From contig NC_003075.7 of assembly GCF_000001735.4 (NCBI RefSeq), positions 5,767,001-5,831,000 on the forward strand: DNA of 64,000 nt. The letters run 5' to 3'. The notes below the pieces were generated by a model. The model was not told the DNA's origin. It worked only from the letters and a program-made list of their open reading frames with translations, and made no database searches. This document shows, in pieces, positions 25,633-37,450 of the stretch (its first letter is position 1; every line of letters begins with the position of its first letter). Source of the DNA: Arabidopsis thaliana. Taxonomy: Eukaryota > Streptophyta > Magnoliopsida > Brassicales > Brassicaceae. The position numbers were made by a program, and so were the translations under genes.

Positions 25633-27089
25633 TTTGGTTATATTTTAGAATCATCTATTGAGATAGTGTTTTTCTATTTAAGGATTTTTTTGTTCGTGTT
25701 ATTTTTAATCTTTGGTTTTATGTTGTATTAAGAATTGAGTTAGCGTTTGGACGATAGAATTAAATCATTAATCATATGTGTTTTTTATTATAGTCTTTAG
25801 TAAACACTTTCTGGTATATCGTTAGTTTAATCGGTAAAGATTCTATACGAAGTTTAAAGATCGTCGGTTTGTGACGTTTACTACAAAACTAATATTATAT
25901 GTTTCGGATTTGGGAGGATTACATGTTTTAGTTCAAAAAATTTTGGTATTAAAAAGAAGAAAGAAGAGAAATTCTTATCACTAATGTTTTATTATGGTAT
26001 TTCAAAGTCCGTATGGATTTGAATTAATTGATTTAGTGAAGCCTTGTGGAATTCGAAATGGGTGGGGTTAAGTGGTTAGTGAAATAGAAGGTGATTAGTG
26101 ATGACTGATGAGGTCAGCAAACGTGTGCGTGTGTAAAGACACGTGTCGACGTATATAAGAACGGTGAATTTGTCGTTTTATTGGTAGTGGCGAAAAAACA
26201 GCTGTTTGGTTTTCTGTCTGATTCTTCATCTCTTTTTTTTACACTTTTATTTGAGCTAAACGATATAAATGAGATTGGATAACGAAGATTGAAAAGTATG
26301 TAATATTAACGAGACTAATGGCGTTTAGAATTGAAAAATCGAATTAAAAAAGTCTTTGGTTTGGTGAGAAAGGTAAGAGTAGGTTTTGTCACGTGGAGAC
26401 AGCTGTAAGAATACATATAAAGCATTTTTCAGGATTCTTTCATTGGCTCAGCCATGTGGGCTTTCCTACGTATTATATTTATAGTAACCATTTTAGGTTA
26501 AAGGTGGCGTGACAAAATATTATACTCAATACTATAAGTTACTTAAAATTATGAAAAAGTTTAATTAAATCAATGCGTTTGCTATAAAAGTTAGACGAAG
26601 AAGATATACTATCGTTTTTTTGTTAACATAAATCGAAAAGAACTCTCAAGTCTTTTTAGGTTTTTGCACAAAAGGAGGATAAAGAGAAAAAAAGGTAAAA
26701 AGAAAGTTGAAGAAATTGTTCCTTTTTAAAGGGAAAGGCTGGAGAGCATTTGCATTCATTAGCTGTGAATTCTGATTCATTTTCATTCCCTCCTTAATAT
26801 TCCAACTCAACGAAAATGAAAAGTAGCCACAATTTGTCCTTTTTCATATACCAATGTCATTTATTCTTTAGCCATTAATAACCTTTAAAACGTACCACAT
26901 AAAATTTTATATATAAAGAAAAAGAATGGAAGACAAAGTACAAGAAGCCTTTTTTGAATTAGTACTTTAGTACCAAATGCTCGAGGTGATATCTAACTGA
27001 ACCATAGTGTTGTTGCCGCGCGAAAAGGACAAAGTCTCAAGCAAGAAATCTAACGGAATGCATGATCTTTATTGGCGACACTTCTGGTA
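25633..27089. other. Intergenic
   Basis: No gene supported. 26137-26147 carries an ACACGTGTCG G-box-like element and 26390-26396 CACGTGG; whether they act on a gene is unknown. The remainder is AT-rich and unstructured. Confidence 0.4.
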
Positions 27090-27352
27090 TTTTTGTTTCA
27101 CACTGTTCAGACCTGATTTCTATCTTTAACAATCAAGACGATTGACCGACATTCGCAGTGGAATTAGCTTCCTATCGATCTTTAGTTTGTTTTTTCTCTT
27201 TTTTCCATATTAGATTTTTTTCACGTATTTCTAATACTCGAGCAGATTGTTTAGCTAAAAACGCTCAGGCTCGAAATAGTCTTTTTCCCCATATAAGCAC
27301 ATCGGTTCCTAAATGGCTCTCTCTAGCGGATAGTTTCTTCCCGATAACTTAA
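27090..27352 (+). pseudogene. RNase H (LINE-type) C-terminal fragment
   Basis: The frame reads VSHCSDLISIFNNQDD, then an in-frame TGA (27143-27145) where relatives have Trp. It then gives VELASYRSL...SRISNTRADCLAKNAQAR, matching the RVT_3 RNase H C-terminal pattern (NTRADxLAxxA). It lacks the first half of the domain. This is a decayed LINE or RNase-H-like gene piece, unrelated in detail to the minus-strand copy at 5.0-6.1 kb. Confidence 0.7.
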
Positions 27353-28074
27353 TATAAAAGGTGTGTGGAGAAAAAGAAAAAGAAAGGAGGCAGTTTCAGG
27401 TTTTAGTGTTAATCTATCCTAAGAAGCGGTCTAAGGACTTGTAGGTGTTACAATGAAGCCGGAGGATTGTTCCCTCTCCACAGCTTATACAATGTCTTAA
27501 ATCAAAATTCAAACTAATCCCAAAACCTTTTGTGTTTTGGCTTTTATAAATAGAAACCTAGCTATTAAAGTAATTTTAATTTGCGTTTTACAAATTACTA
27601 ACATAACTTTCTTAAGAGTACGGGTTCATATATGAAGTTACACACTAAGCATATAACAAACGCAAACAAGTAATCGAAAGTAGATGACAAACAAAGAAGC
27701 ATTGTGTTTAACTGAACAAAGCAAGTTTCGTAGGAGCCACATGAGTTTGTTTCTTGAGATTTGATCTGGTCTGATACTGACGTTTGGTAATACCTGTCTC
27801 TTACTAGTTTTCAGTTCTAACAAAATCGGTCTTGTACTTCTTACCTCTCCACCATTTACTCAAGGTAGGTACTACTTGTATGTACCCACTCCTCTTGTTG
27901 GTCAAAAACTAAGAAGAATAAAGACCTAAAAGCTCGAAGCTTCTTCGTCAATTCCAATATCTCCAACAATGATCCTGCAACGAAGACTAAGTATATATAC
28001 GGATTCGATTAATTCAGAGTTTAAAGTTGATGATACAACAGAGCCAGGATTAAGCTTTTACTACCTTCTAAGTT
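27353..28074. other. Intergenic; 3' flank of RRM gene
   Basis: No gene supported. A short minus-strand frame at 27638-27823 has no recognisable motif and is probably chance. Confidence 0.35.
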
Positions 28075-30315
28075 TTATGCAGCCGGAGTTTCGTGCTCTT
28101 GGGTCATTGTCTCAGACTGAGATGGTTCCTCCTCTGCTTCCTCCTCTGGTGGCTGCAACCCTTCTTTTGCTTGCAACTTCACAAACTGTTTGCTTTTAGC
28201 TAATCGGATTGGCCTTCCCAAAAAATCCTGCGTATGTTCATTTCACACAGTCAATTCCACCAACTTAATCAGCTCATATTCTAGAGCTGGTATTAGAAAC
28301 ATGTCATAAATCTTTCTGTTCTACAATTCTGGGATTATGGTCCATATACTCTTAAAGTGTCTAGTATCTACCCACATAATGGCTCAGAGAAACCCATTTA
28401 TATTTTTGTCTCATTGATGCATTAAGAGTCTAAAGACTAGAAAAATCGGTTTACGGGTCCATCTATGGTCCCTAAGCTCAAATGGTATCAGCAACATACC
28501 CAAATAAACCAAAACATAAACACTCTCTTGTATTTTTTATTCCATTCAATAACTATATCAGACGGTAATAATGAGCTTCAACTTTGCTCAAAATTAACAT
28601 AACTGATAAGCCTAGAATGCTTTAAATTATGATTAGATCATTATCATTTAGAATAGCTTGGATTTACCTTTCCTTGGAACTCAATAAGCGCTGCCTCGGC
28701 CTGTTTCTTGGTTTTGAAAGAGACAAACCCGTAACCACTCGACCTCCTTGGATTTTCATGGAATATAACTTCAGTGGAGACAACATTACCAGTGTCTGCA
28801 TCAAAGAACTCCTTAAGATGCTTGGCCCTTGCTTCAAATGCCAAGTTTGCAACAAACAAATTGAATGTAGGCACTGGTGAAGGCGTCTCACGCGGCGCAT
28901 ATGTCTTCTTCTTTTTGGTCTTTGCATAGTCTACCTTCAAACGACGACCCTCATATTCCTAAACAACAATACACAATTAAATGGCAGATGAAAATCAAAG
29001 AAAGACCAGGTACAAAAAAAACACAAATCAATCAAATTGGGATGCTGCAACATGAAAAGGTCTATTAACACAATGTACAGCAGCTGCTAATCTAAAAGAC
29101 AGATAAAAATGAGACAAGCACAGCAAAATCTCAACAATTATATGCCAATTTAGACATAAAAGAAGCGATGAATGCAATATTCTTACATAGGATTCAAGAG
29201 ATATGAAAGCTGTAGAAGCTTCTTCAGGGGAAGCCATTTCAATGAAAACCAAACCTAATAGAACTACAACTTCTACTAACGTATGATACGATTGGTGTAC
29301 TACCACTACAACATCTTCTAACATAAAGGCAAATAGAATGAGACAAACACAACCAAATGAGAGCATCGACCGAAAAACAACAAAGTCAATCAGACTAAGT
29401 AAGAGAAAATTTTGCTCCATCAAGTTTTAGGCCAGAAAAATCTATTGTTTACACGGGATACTGCAACCTGAAAGAGTCTAATAACATAATGTACACTTCC
29501 ACTACTCATAAAGTAATGTAAATGAGAGAAATATCTCAATGATTCTGTGCTAACTTAGAGATGGAGGAAGCGAATTGCAATGTTCTTACATACAATAATC
29601 AATCAAATTGAGATAACTGCAACATAAAAGAGCCCAATAAGCACAATGTATAACTTCTACTAATCGTAAAGCCAGATAATATGAAACATAACGCAACCAA
29701 ATCTCAATGATAGTATTCCAATATAGACATGTAGGAAGCGTTGTACTTACACACGATTCAAGAGATTTAAGAGCTGTTGCAGCTTCTTCAGGAGAAGCCA
29801 TTTCAATGAACACCAAACCTCTATTTCTTTCCTTCTTATGCATAGACATCTACAAATCAAAAATCAAACACAATTCGTTAAACCAAAACACAAAAGATTC
29901 AATTCATCGATTTCAAAAGAAGGAAACGAGAAAAACCAAAAACCTCAATGTCGATAACACTCCCGTACTTCTCGAACAACGATCTAATATCTTCAGGTGT
30001 AGATGTCCATGGAACATTCTGAGCAATCAATCTGGTTTTAGAAATCTCTTCTTCTACTACCTCAGGAGCTGAAGAAGAAGAAGAAGAAGATTCGAGGACT
30101 GGCTCTTGTGTTGTGGTGGAGAAGTACGAAGTGAGGTTTCTGGATTTTGCTGGAATTGAGTCTGGAAACGTCGCGTGACGATGGAGACGACATAGTGAAG
30201 GAGTAGATAAAGAGAGAGAGTGATTGGTGAAGGCAACATTGGGATTAGGGTTCTTCTGGTTTGATTTGTGACCTAGAATTTGGAGGGAAATGCCAGGAAG
30301 ACGAAGAAGAGCCAT
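28075..30315 (-). CDS. Two-RRM RNA-binding protein, predicted organelle-targeted
   Basis: RNA-binding protein with two RNA-recognition motifs, resembling chloroplast RNPs that stabilise or edit organelle transcripts. Four exons on the minus strand: 29944-30315, 29751-29849, 28668-28958, 28075-28227; 304 aa. The start used is MALLRLPGISLQ (30315); an in-frame ATG upstream at 30357 is less likely. Residues 1 to about 85 are basic and Ser/Thr-rich with a poly-Ser run, like a transit peptide. RRM1 spans exons 1-3 (RLIAQNVPW as RNP2, RGLVFIEM as RNP1). RRM2 follows (NLFVANLAF; SGYGFVSF), and the tail is Glu-rich (PPEEEAEEEPSQSE). Intron 2 contains tandem copies of a block including exon 2. Recalled as AT4G09040; precise RNA targets are not evident. 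Confidence 0.9.
29030..29850. repeat. Triplicated block in intron 2 of the RRM gene, including a duplicated exon 2
   Basis: Three direct units start near 29030, 29440 and 29595. They share GATA(A)CTGCAAC, AATAACATAATGTACA-like words and ATCTCAATGAT...CTTACA. Units 1 and 3 also carry the RRM1 exon; the unit-1 copy (minus strand, about 29189-29256) encodes LVFIEMASPEEASTAFISLE and still has an AG acceptor and GT donor. The middle unit lacks the exon part. Confidence 0.85.
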
Positions 30316-30390
30316 GACTGAGAGAGTTTTGGATAAGAAGAAGAAATCGAAAAGCAACGCAATTTCACATTTATTGTGTTGGAATAGACT

Positions 30391-30542
30391 AACGACGTCG
30401 TTCTTAGTTTTAAAACGACGTGTTTCATGATTCTCACTGTTTGTTGTAGAAGCAATGACGTCGTTTAGAAAATGTACTTGAAAACGACAACGTTTGTATA
30501 AATTTCACTGTTCTTGTAGACGCAACGACGTCGTTGTAGGTT
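30391..30542. promoter_or_regulatory. Cluster of ACGT-core palindromes upstream of the RRM gene
   Basis: AACGACGTCGTT, a perfect 12-bp palindrome, occurs at about 30391 and again at about 30522. TGACGTCGTTT lies between them (about 30455), and two AAAACGAC half-sites are present. GACGTC is the core bound by TGA-type bZIP factors. It is 75-230 bp upstream of the start codon at 30315 on the minus strand. Function inferred. Confidence 0.5.
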
Positions 30543-30780
30543 ACCGAAAACGGTTGCGTTTTTGTAAGAAATGTTAAACACCAGTGTTTAGTAAGCTATG
30601 TCAGTTTTACACTGCTGTTGTATATAATAAGCTAGTTATTTACCAGTTTGAAAACATGATTTTCTGGTCAAATTTGTTCATAGCAATACTGATACATGTT
30701 GTTAGTAGCTTCAGAGAAGCAACAATATAATCCGGTTTCACATATGAATGATACAGATAGTTGTTTGATTTTGTTTATCA

Positions 30781-33253
30781 TCAATTGTTGTTCATCTTAG
30801 AATCTGGTGAGTTATTCCATACAGGTGATAGAGGCTTCCTGCTAATTTCTGGACTGCTAAACTCAAGCCTCTTCTCGACCGGGCTACTCATCGTCTTCGG
30901 ACTCTTTCTCTTGTTTGACTGCAAACAGAACAACACTCCTAAGTTAGAATCAAAGAGAGAGTCCACATAGCTGCTTTTTCCTTCGCAGTGTTTACTTCTT
31001 TCTTTTTGTGGTACTTTTACCTTTGCAGATGCGCTGTTTCGGTTCTTGTCTGCGGAGCAAAGAGGGCTTTGTTGTTGCCTTAGCAACTTACGATTTTCTT
31101 TATCCAGCTTTCGGTTTAGCGTGCTCACAAGTTCCACCTGTAAAAAGTTTGTGAGTCAAGTGGAATCATTTAAGAACAATAGAGTGTTATCGTTTATGAT
31201 TATTACCTCTTGCTCAGCTTTAGCGAGATTCATGATGATGCATTCTTTTTCCTTTTCGAATTTCTTTGCCTTTGAAACTAAAGAAAGAACCTTTTGCGTT
31301 GAAGGCTTTAAGTGATCCCACTTGCTCAGCAAGGCTTGGCACGATTGGTCGTGGATGTTTGCCTCCAAGAAGAGACGCCCCATTATAGTTTCATCTTTGC
31401 TTATGAGTGATCCCAAAACTGAATCAAGCAAATCTTCTTCTAACGGTGTAGTACAGTTTTCAACCTTTAGAGAGAAATGAAAATACAGACTTCTGTCAGA
31501 ACACAAAGATACTATGTTTCCAGCTGAAATGATGAAAAGTAGCAACTAATAGATACATCTTCTGACTAATGTTGACACTAACAGATCTTTCTAATCTTCA
31601 TTTGTTTGATAAAATATGCTACATCTCAAGGATACAGAAAGATAAATCATGGATGGAACAAGCAATCTCTCAAGCATCATAGACAATCAAACACTTATCA
31701 ACAGCCTTTATCCACCTCAAGCTATCAAAAACGCCTAACAATACTGTATATATGAATAATATGAAAAACCCATTTGATATATCAGAAGAATCCAAAGTTT
31801 TATTACCCTCAGAAAGCAAAACGATATGGACTGACAATTATAAAAACCAGAAACATAATGTGGACTACCATTAGAGTCTCTCTATTAAGTGCATCTACTG
31901 GATAATATCAACAATTGTAAGACTTTCTGCAAAGGAACACAACATGGATACTTATGAAATGATAATACAGAGTTCTGTCAGACCACAAAGAAACTATATT
32001 GAAATGATTATAAGTAGCAGCTAATAGATACATTTTCTTACTAATGTTGACTCTAACAGATCTTTCTAATTTCTATTTGTTTGATAAATATGCACCTCGT
32101 ATTAGTACCATTAAACATTGGATGGAACAAGCAATCTCTGAAGCACATAGACAACCAAAAACTTATCAACTACCTTTATCCACCTCAGGCTATTGAAAAC
32201 AACTAACAATAGAGGATATATGACAAACCCATTTGATATCCACCTCAAGTTATCACCTTCAGCGAGAAAAGCGATATGGAAGGACATTTTATATTTCATA
32301 GTACTAAGAGAAACTTAATGTGGACTAGCATAGTCTCTCTCTCAAGTGCATCATATCTACCATTCTATGACTTTTCTGCAAAGAGACTCAATGAGAAGTC
32401 AAACTTCATGAGAACTTAGATAAATCAAGTTGTCAACTTAACAAAGAAAACCAAATGATGGTACCCCATGTGCTAATTAAAGAGTAGAGAGAAGACAATA
32501 GCACTTGAGTAACCATTTCATCAAGAACAAGCTAACCAAACTATAAACCAGCAAGTGCAAAAAGCAAACTAATTTACTCGAGGGCAATGCAATTCTAAAC
32601 CCAACTTAACCCAATTAAAGAAAATTTAGGGTTAATATGAAGAAACTCTTACTTCACCATCTCCGATTTGACGCTTAAATCTCTGCATTTCCTCAGACAT
32701 TCTTCCAATTTCATCCTCCAATTCACGAACCCTAGCTTCTGCTTCTCTAGCTCTCTCATCAGATTCATTCCCAAACTCCATCAACGCATCACGATCTTGA
32801 TGATAAAGCAAACACTCTTTCTCCAATTTCTTACACTGACTCAACAAATTCCCACACTCACTAGCCAATTTCTGATTCTCTTCAACAAACTTCTTCAACG
32901 CTTGCGCATTCATACTCGCTTCAGACTTATAAAAAAAAAAAAAAAAAAAAAGATTCAGATTCAAATCAATCAAATCCCAGAAAACGAAAGATACCCAGAA
33001 AGAAATTACTAACCCTAACACGATCGATTACATGATCTTTCTCCTTTAATCGCGAAATCAGACCCTGATACTGTTCGCGAAGACGGCGTTGAGATTCTTC
33101 AGCCGTATAAAGCTTCTTCTGAAGAGATTCCATGGAGATCGGAAGACCTAAAGAATGATCAATTGTATCTTTGATATATTCTTCGACTTCTTGCGAGAGA
33201 TTTGTTCTCGATTTTGTTTCTGCTTCATCTGAATCAATTCTCTCGCTCCGCAT
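30781..33253 (-). CDS. Coiled-coil protein of unknown function
   Basis: Four exons on the minus strand: 33014-33253, 32653-32925, 31207-31464, 30781-31137; 375 aa. No catalytic domain recognised. Exons 1-2 encode long heptad-rich helices (SLQKKLYTAEESQRRLREQY; LEKECLLYHQDRDALMEF; ARVRELEDEIGRM), so a rod-like or oligomeric protein is likely. Exon 3 continues helical (KVLSLVSKAKKFEKEKE). The C-terminal exon is basic, with KRKSPK resembling a nuclear signal and Ser-Pro sites. All splice phases are 0. The start MRSERIDSDEAE is the first ATG. Intron 2 (31465-32652) includes a tandem duplication. Recalled as AT4G09060. Confidence 0.85.
31480..32400. repeat. Two-copy tandem duplication (about 475 bp) in intron 2 of the coiled-coil gene
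   Basis: Shared words about 475 bp apart: ACTTCTGTCAGAACACAAAG (31489) versus TTCTGTCAGACCACAAAG (31974), CTAATAGATACAT (31547 / 32020), ACAGATCTTTCTAAT (31580 / 32055), AACAAGCAATCTCT (31658 / 32127), CTTTATCCACCTCA (31706 / 32174). Confidence 0.88.
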
Positions 33254-34282
33254 GGTTTACTCTTGAAACAAGATTTGGATTTCAAGAAGAGAATTTAGGG
33301 TTTCAATAGGAAGAAGAAGAAAGGGGAATTAGTAAAAGAGACGGAAGAGAAGAATTTCAAAAATGAAATCAGAAGTTTGTAGCCGTTACAAAAGTTATTG
33401 CATCGATCGATTCGTGCCTACGTGGCATGTTTTAAGTGGCGGAAATATTTGGCTCCTAATGCAATTTTTTGGTTATGGTTTTTGGGATCCGGTTTGGTTT
33501 ATTTTGTCGGTTTTACTTGTGGAAAACTTTTTTTTTTCTCTGTTCGGTTTGACACAATTCGGTTTTTGTTCGAGTTGGTTTTTTATTTCGGTTTTGTTTT
33601 TGTTTAAAAACGTATTTTAAATATCAACAAAAAGTGATTACCTAAAATTACAATTTAATGTCATTATATCAAACAAATAATTATCAACTAAGTAATTATT
33701 TTTCCTCTATTTTCAGCTCAATTTTTTTTATTGGTTTATTTTTATTTTTTCATCTTGACTAGTATTAAGCAAAAGCGTATCATTCAATTATATAATTGTA
33801 TCAATTTCCAATTTATTTCTATATAAATTTTTCATTTTTTGAGTGTACTAGGATAAAAAAAAATTATATCATTGGGTGGAATGAAACCTTAATGTTTCAT
33901 GACTATGCATAAAAAATGAACGAAAGATGAGAAGAAACATGAATCAAACCTTTATTTTTATTTAGATGATTAGATGAGATATATACATTAGGAATTTTGA
34001 TTCGTTCAGTTAATTTTGTTCAGTTTCATAAAATTTAAATTTGATTTAAGGTTCAGTTCCAATAATTCTATTTATAAGATTTTAAACTATTAGTATTATT
34101 CGAATTTGGATAAGTTCGGTTAGATTCATTCATGTTTTCACCACTCATTTCCTAAGAAAACCTTTTTAAAAACAAGGTCATTTTAAGAAACACATAATTT
34201 TACACGAAGTCGTTTTAAATGAGGTAGTTTAAACGAGGTCGTTTTATCTTAGTAAAACAAACAAACTCCTATGCTTTTCTCT
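33254..34282. other. Intergenic, low complexity
   Basis: 33440-33610 is rich in GGTTT/CGGTTT words (GTTTGGTTTATTTTGTCGG etc.) and 34000-34140 in TTCGGTT/GTTCAGTT words; both look like decayed repeats. Open frames at 33363-33620 are low-complexity artefacts. Confidence 0.4.
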
Positions 34283-35307
34283 ATATAATGCAGTGTACGA
34301 GTCTTAATTTTTCGTTATACTACGTATTCCCAAGAAGATCATCACCAGAAATCTCTTTCATCGGTAAGTGTTTCTCGCAATCTAATCTTGTATTTTGTTT
34401 TTATGGCTCGATGATTATTAAGCCTAAAAGTCTTTACTATGCCTTCAACTCATCTTTTTAAAATGATTTAGATAAGATAAAGATAAAAAGCATCGTTTTA
34501 TAAACTAAATATACTTAGAAGCAGAATTGAGTTGTTTATCCGAGATGTATGAATTTTATATTTAGATTGTATTCAAGAAGTGATATATTTCATATTTGAT
34601 TCGTTTAGTTAATCTGTTGTCGATCTACTACTATCACAGAACGTGTGATCCCAAACGGATACTCATAGCAGATCTAATGAATTTCTTTAGTTTTTGTAAA
34701 AAAATGTTTCTTATTTTTCAATTAATTTTGGTAAATAATTTAATTATAACATTAATTTCTTAGATTTGTTTCCTTTTTATTTAAAGTCAAAAGTTACTTT
34801 ATTTTTTTCTTATAAGAATTTATATTTTCTTCCCTTTTATCTTGATAAGGGTGAGTACACTTATGTAATTGTGCACATGCACTAAAATATCTAATTATTC
34901 TCTATGTTATAATTATTTATTAAAAAATGAAATTTGTATTATGATTCCAAAGTTGATGCATATGTATTATTTTTGGTCTGTAAATTACTTTTAAAAATAA
35001 ATTTTCCTTTCCATATAGACCACGTTCTATTTCAAATGAAAGAAATGATTAAAAAAATGAACTCCATTTGAGCATTTAAATGTATTTTCCTTATGAACAC
35101 TGATTGAAATTCTATCAAAAAGTATTTTTTGATTAAATAATTTTTTGCTTTATTGTAAAGTTTTATCATTTTGTTTTTTGGTAAATTATATATCTGAATA
35201 CAACTATATTATATAAGATATTATTGTTTGTGTATTATTGTAAATTAATAGAGATCATTTTTTTTTAATTTTGTTGTCAAGTGAAATTTGTTGTACCTCC
35301 ATTAGCC
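34283..35307 (+). promoter_or_regulatory. TATA box, leader exon and leader intron of MED20
   Basis: TATATAAT at 34283 is followed by a short leader ending CATCG|GTAAGT (donor at 34364). A good acceptor CCTCCATTAG ends at 35305, two bases before the ATG. This implies a roughly 940-bp 5' UTR intron, AT-rich with no gene of its own. Confidence 0.55.
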
Positions 35308-36392
35308 ATGCCCGTCAAATGGTAGGTTTGATGATTACATAAACTAAATAACCATTATTGTAATTTCTTTTATAATACGTTAACCTTTTTTCAAATTTCT
35401 TTGGGGGAATACTTTTCCAGGCTTTTGCATTGGCAACCAAATCAGGGATCAACATTTAGCAGCCAAATCCTAAACGAAGTAACACAAAGCATAGAGAGTC
35501 TCAATGGCGTCAAAGAGGGAACATGGAAAGCCACTCTCAACTATTACAAACCCATGTTGCAAGATCAGGCGAATCAAGCTGAGTTCCCGCGTGAATTTGT
35601 AGGAATTTCGCTTCCGGAGGAGCCAGATAAGTACTATTTCGTCATCAGGTCGCAAAGGATCGTCGTGGAAGCAGATTCTTCAATTCAAATGATCATGGAG
35701 AGCCTTCAGTCTTACAAATGCAAACTCTCGTTTTACTTTGAAGGGCTTGAGTATCAACTTGGGGATTTTCGTTTGAGAGTTGGTAAAGTTGTTCCTACTC
35801 ATGCTGAGACCATTAGAGGCGTAGTCATGGAGGTAACAAATTTTATATCTTTTGAGTACGTTGAGATATATTAATAATCAATGTTAATGATTATCTAACA
35901 CTCTAGTTAATTCATAATTTGGAGTTTGTAATGTAACTCAGTAACTAAAGGTTATTAGCTATGATTGGTAACACACATAATGACGGTTTCTAATGTGATT
36001 AGGCAGAAAATTTGTCAATTAAGAAAATTTGCATAATCTACGGTTTTCCATGCAACAAGTTTTCATTATACGAATTTTTAGTGCTATCAACTTATGCCAT
36101 TATGCTATTATGCACTACTTTCATTTGAAACCTATAATTATGTGTGTGTACTATTTAGGTGGAGTATCTTCCTATATCATCAATGGGAATGGCAAAAAAA
36201 TTGATGGAGGAGTTCTTGGAGATATGGCAAGAAGCTATGTCGAAAAGGTCGTTGCCGGGTAAGTTTGTGAACAAAGAACTCAACTTTGAAAAGTTTGGAC
36301 TTGGAGACAACTACACTCCGCAACATACCGCTGTTGGATATGCTTTCTTCATGGCTAATTTGATGGCAGCAATTCAAGCTGGGAGAGGCTAA
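35308..36392 (+). CDS. MED20B: Mediator complex subunit 20
   Basis: Head-module subunit of Mediator, bridging transcription factors and RNA polymerase II in the nucleus. Three coding exons: 35308-35321, 35421-35832, 36159-36392; 219 aa. The 14-bp first exon encodes MPVK plus two bases of the Trp codon, giving [15 protein letters not shown] across the junction, the family's conserved N-terminus. Other blocks: [52 protein letters not shown] and [20 protein letters not shown]. Intact. Arabidopsis has two or more MED20 copies; the B name follows recalled gene order (AT4G09070). Confidence 0.9.
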
Positions 36393-37450
36393 AGATAATA
36401 CAACAAAGACTTTTATGAGTTTTTGTGGTATCATTGATTTTAGAAGTCATTAAGGATTGAAAAACAAATGGTAGTTTTAAAAAGTTGGAAGACCAATTTG
36501 TAAACTTGAGATTGGAGCAGATTGTGAATTCAGTTTCTTACCAACTTTTTGGTTTGTTTTATGACTGTGAAAACTTTATGAATCTTTTGACCCTAAACTC
36601 AATTACTGGTCACTTGTGTCTATAAAATGCATAAATAAAGCGAAAATGTTGGATTACGATTGGGCTTAGTGTTAGTTATTTGGGTCAGTCATTGAGTTGG
36701 GCTTAAGGCCCATAAATGAGAAGAATCCCAAATGCAGAATCAAAACGCAAAGAAGTTTTGGCGGTTGCGATTGCATGTTTTCTTCCAAACAGAGCTTACC
36801 GGTAGTAACAAACAATATAGAGAGAAAGAAGTGTGAGAGCTACAAGTTTGAAGAAATCGAGTAGAGAGAGAGACAGATCTAGATTCTTCTTCTTCTTCGT
36901 CTTCTTCGTCAACCTCTAGAAGACTCGTGTAGGTACGTAGCTTTGAATCTCTTCTTCTGTAACCTGAAATTTTGTTAATTCCTCTTGAGAGTGAAGCATT
37001 ATCGAGTTTGATCTTCGAGAAATTGTACATAAATCGCTTGTTTCTCTCGTGTTCTTTCTTTGTACTGATTTCAAAACTTGAATCGCAAAGAACAAGCGAT
37101 AAGATCAAAATCAACTACCAAAATCACTACAGAGAGCTATTTTTCTTTGGATTTTGGTTTTAAACATGTGTTTGATTACGATTCCAGACTGAAATTTGTA
37201 TCTGAGTCAGTGGATTTTTTGGTGTTGCCTTGTTGATTCGTTCACGTTGTAGTAGTAGATTTCAGAATTTTGCTTTCGTTGCTTTGAGTTTAGCTTAGGA
37301 TTTGGCTTTTAACAGAGTTTCTATTTGAGTAGAATTGTAAAATAGAATTTGATGTCTGCCAAGTGTTTGATGAAATTCCTCTGAGAAATGAACCTTAAGT
37401 TATTCTAGTGTGTATTAATGGATTTCTTCTTTGTTGTTCAGGTTATTGTG
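36393..37450. other. 3' flank of MED20 and 5' leader of TOC75-IV
   Basis: After MED20, 36655-36715 has GGGCTTA/GGCCCAT motifs typical of housekeeping promoters. A CT-rich leader (about 36870-36932) ends at AG|GTACGT, and an acceptor TTCAG at 37441 precedes the TOC75-IV ATG by 10 bases, so a leader intron of about 510 bp is likely. Confidence 0.5.

Noticed and set aside
27638-27823. 61-aa minus-strand frame
   Set aside because: No recognisable domain, lies in AT-rich flank, no paired exons found.
33363-33620. Two overlapping 70-85 aa frames downstream of the coiled-coil gene
   Set aside because: Composed of Phe/Leu/Gly from a GGTTT low-complexity tract; no start context or homology.
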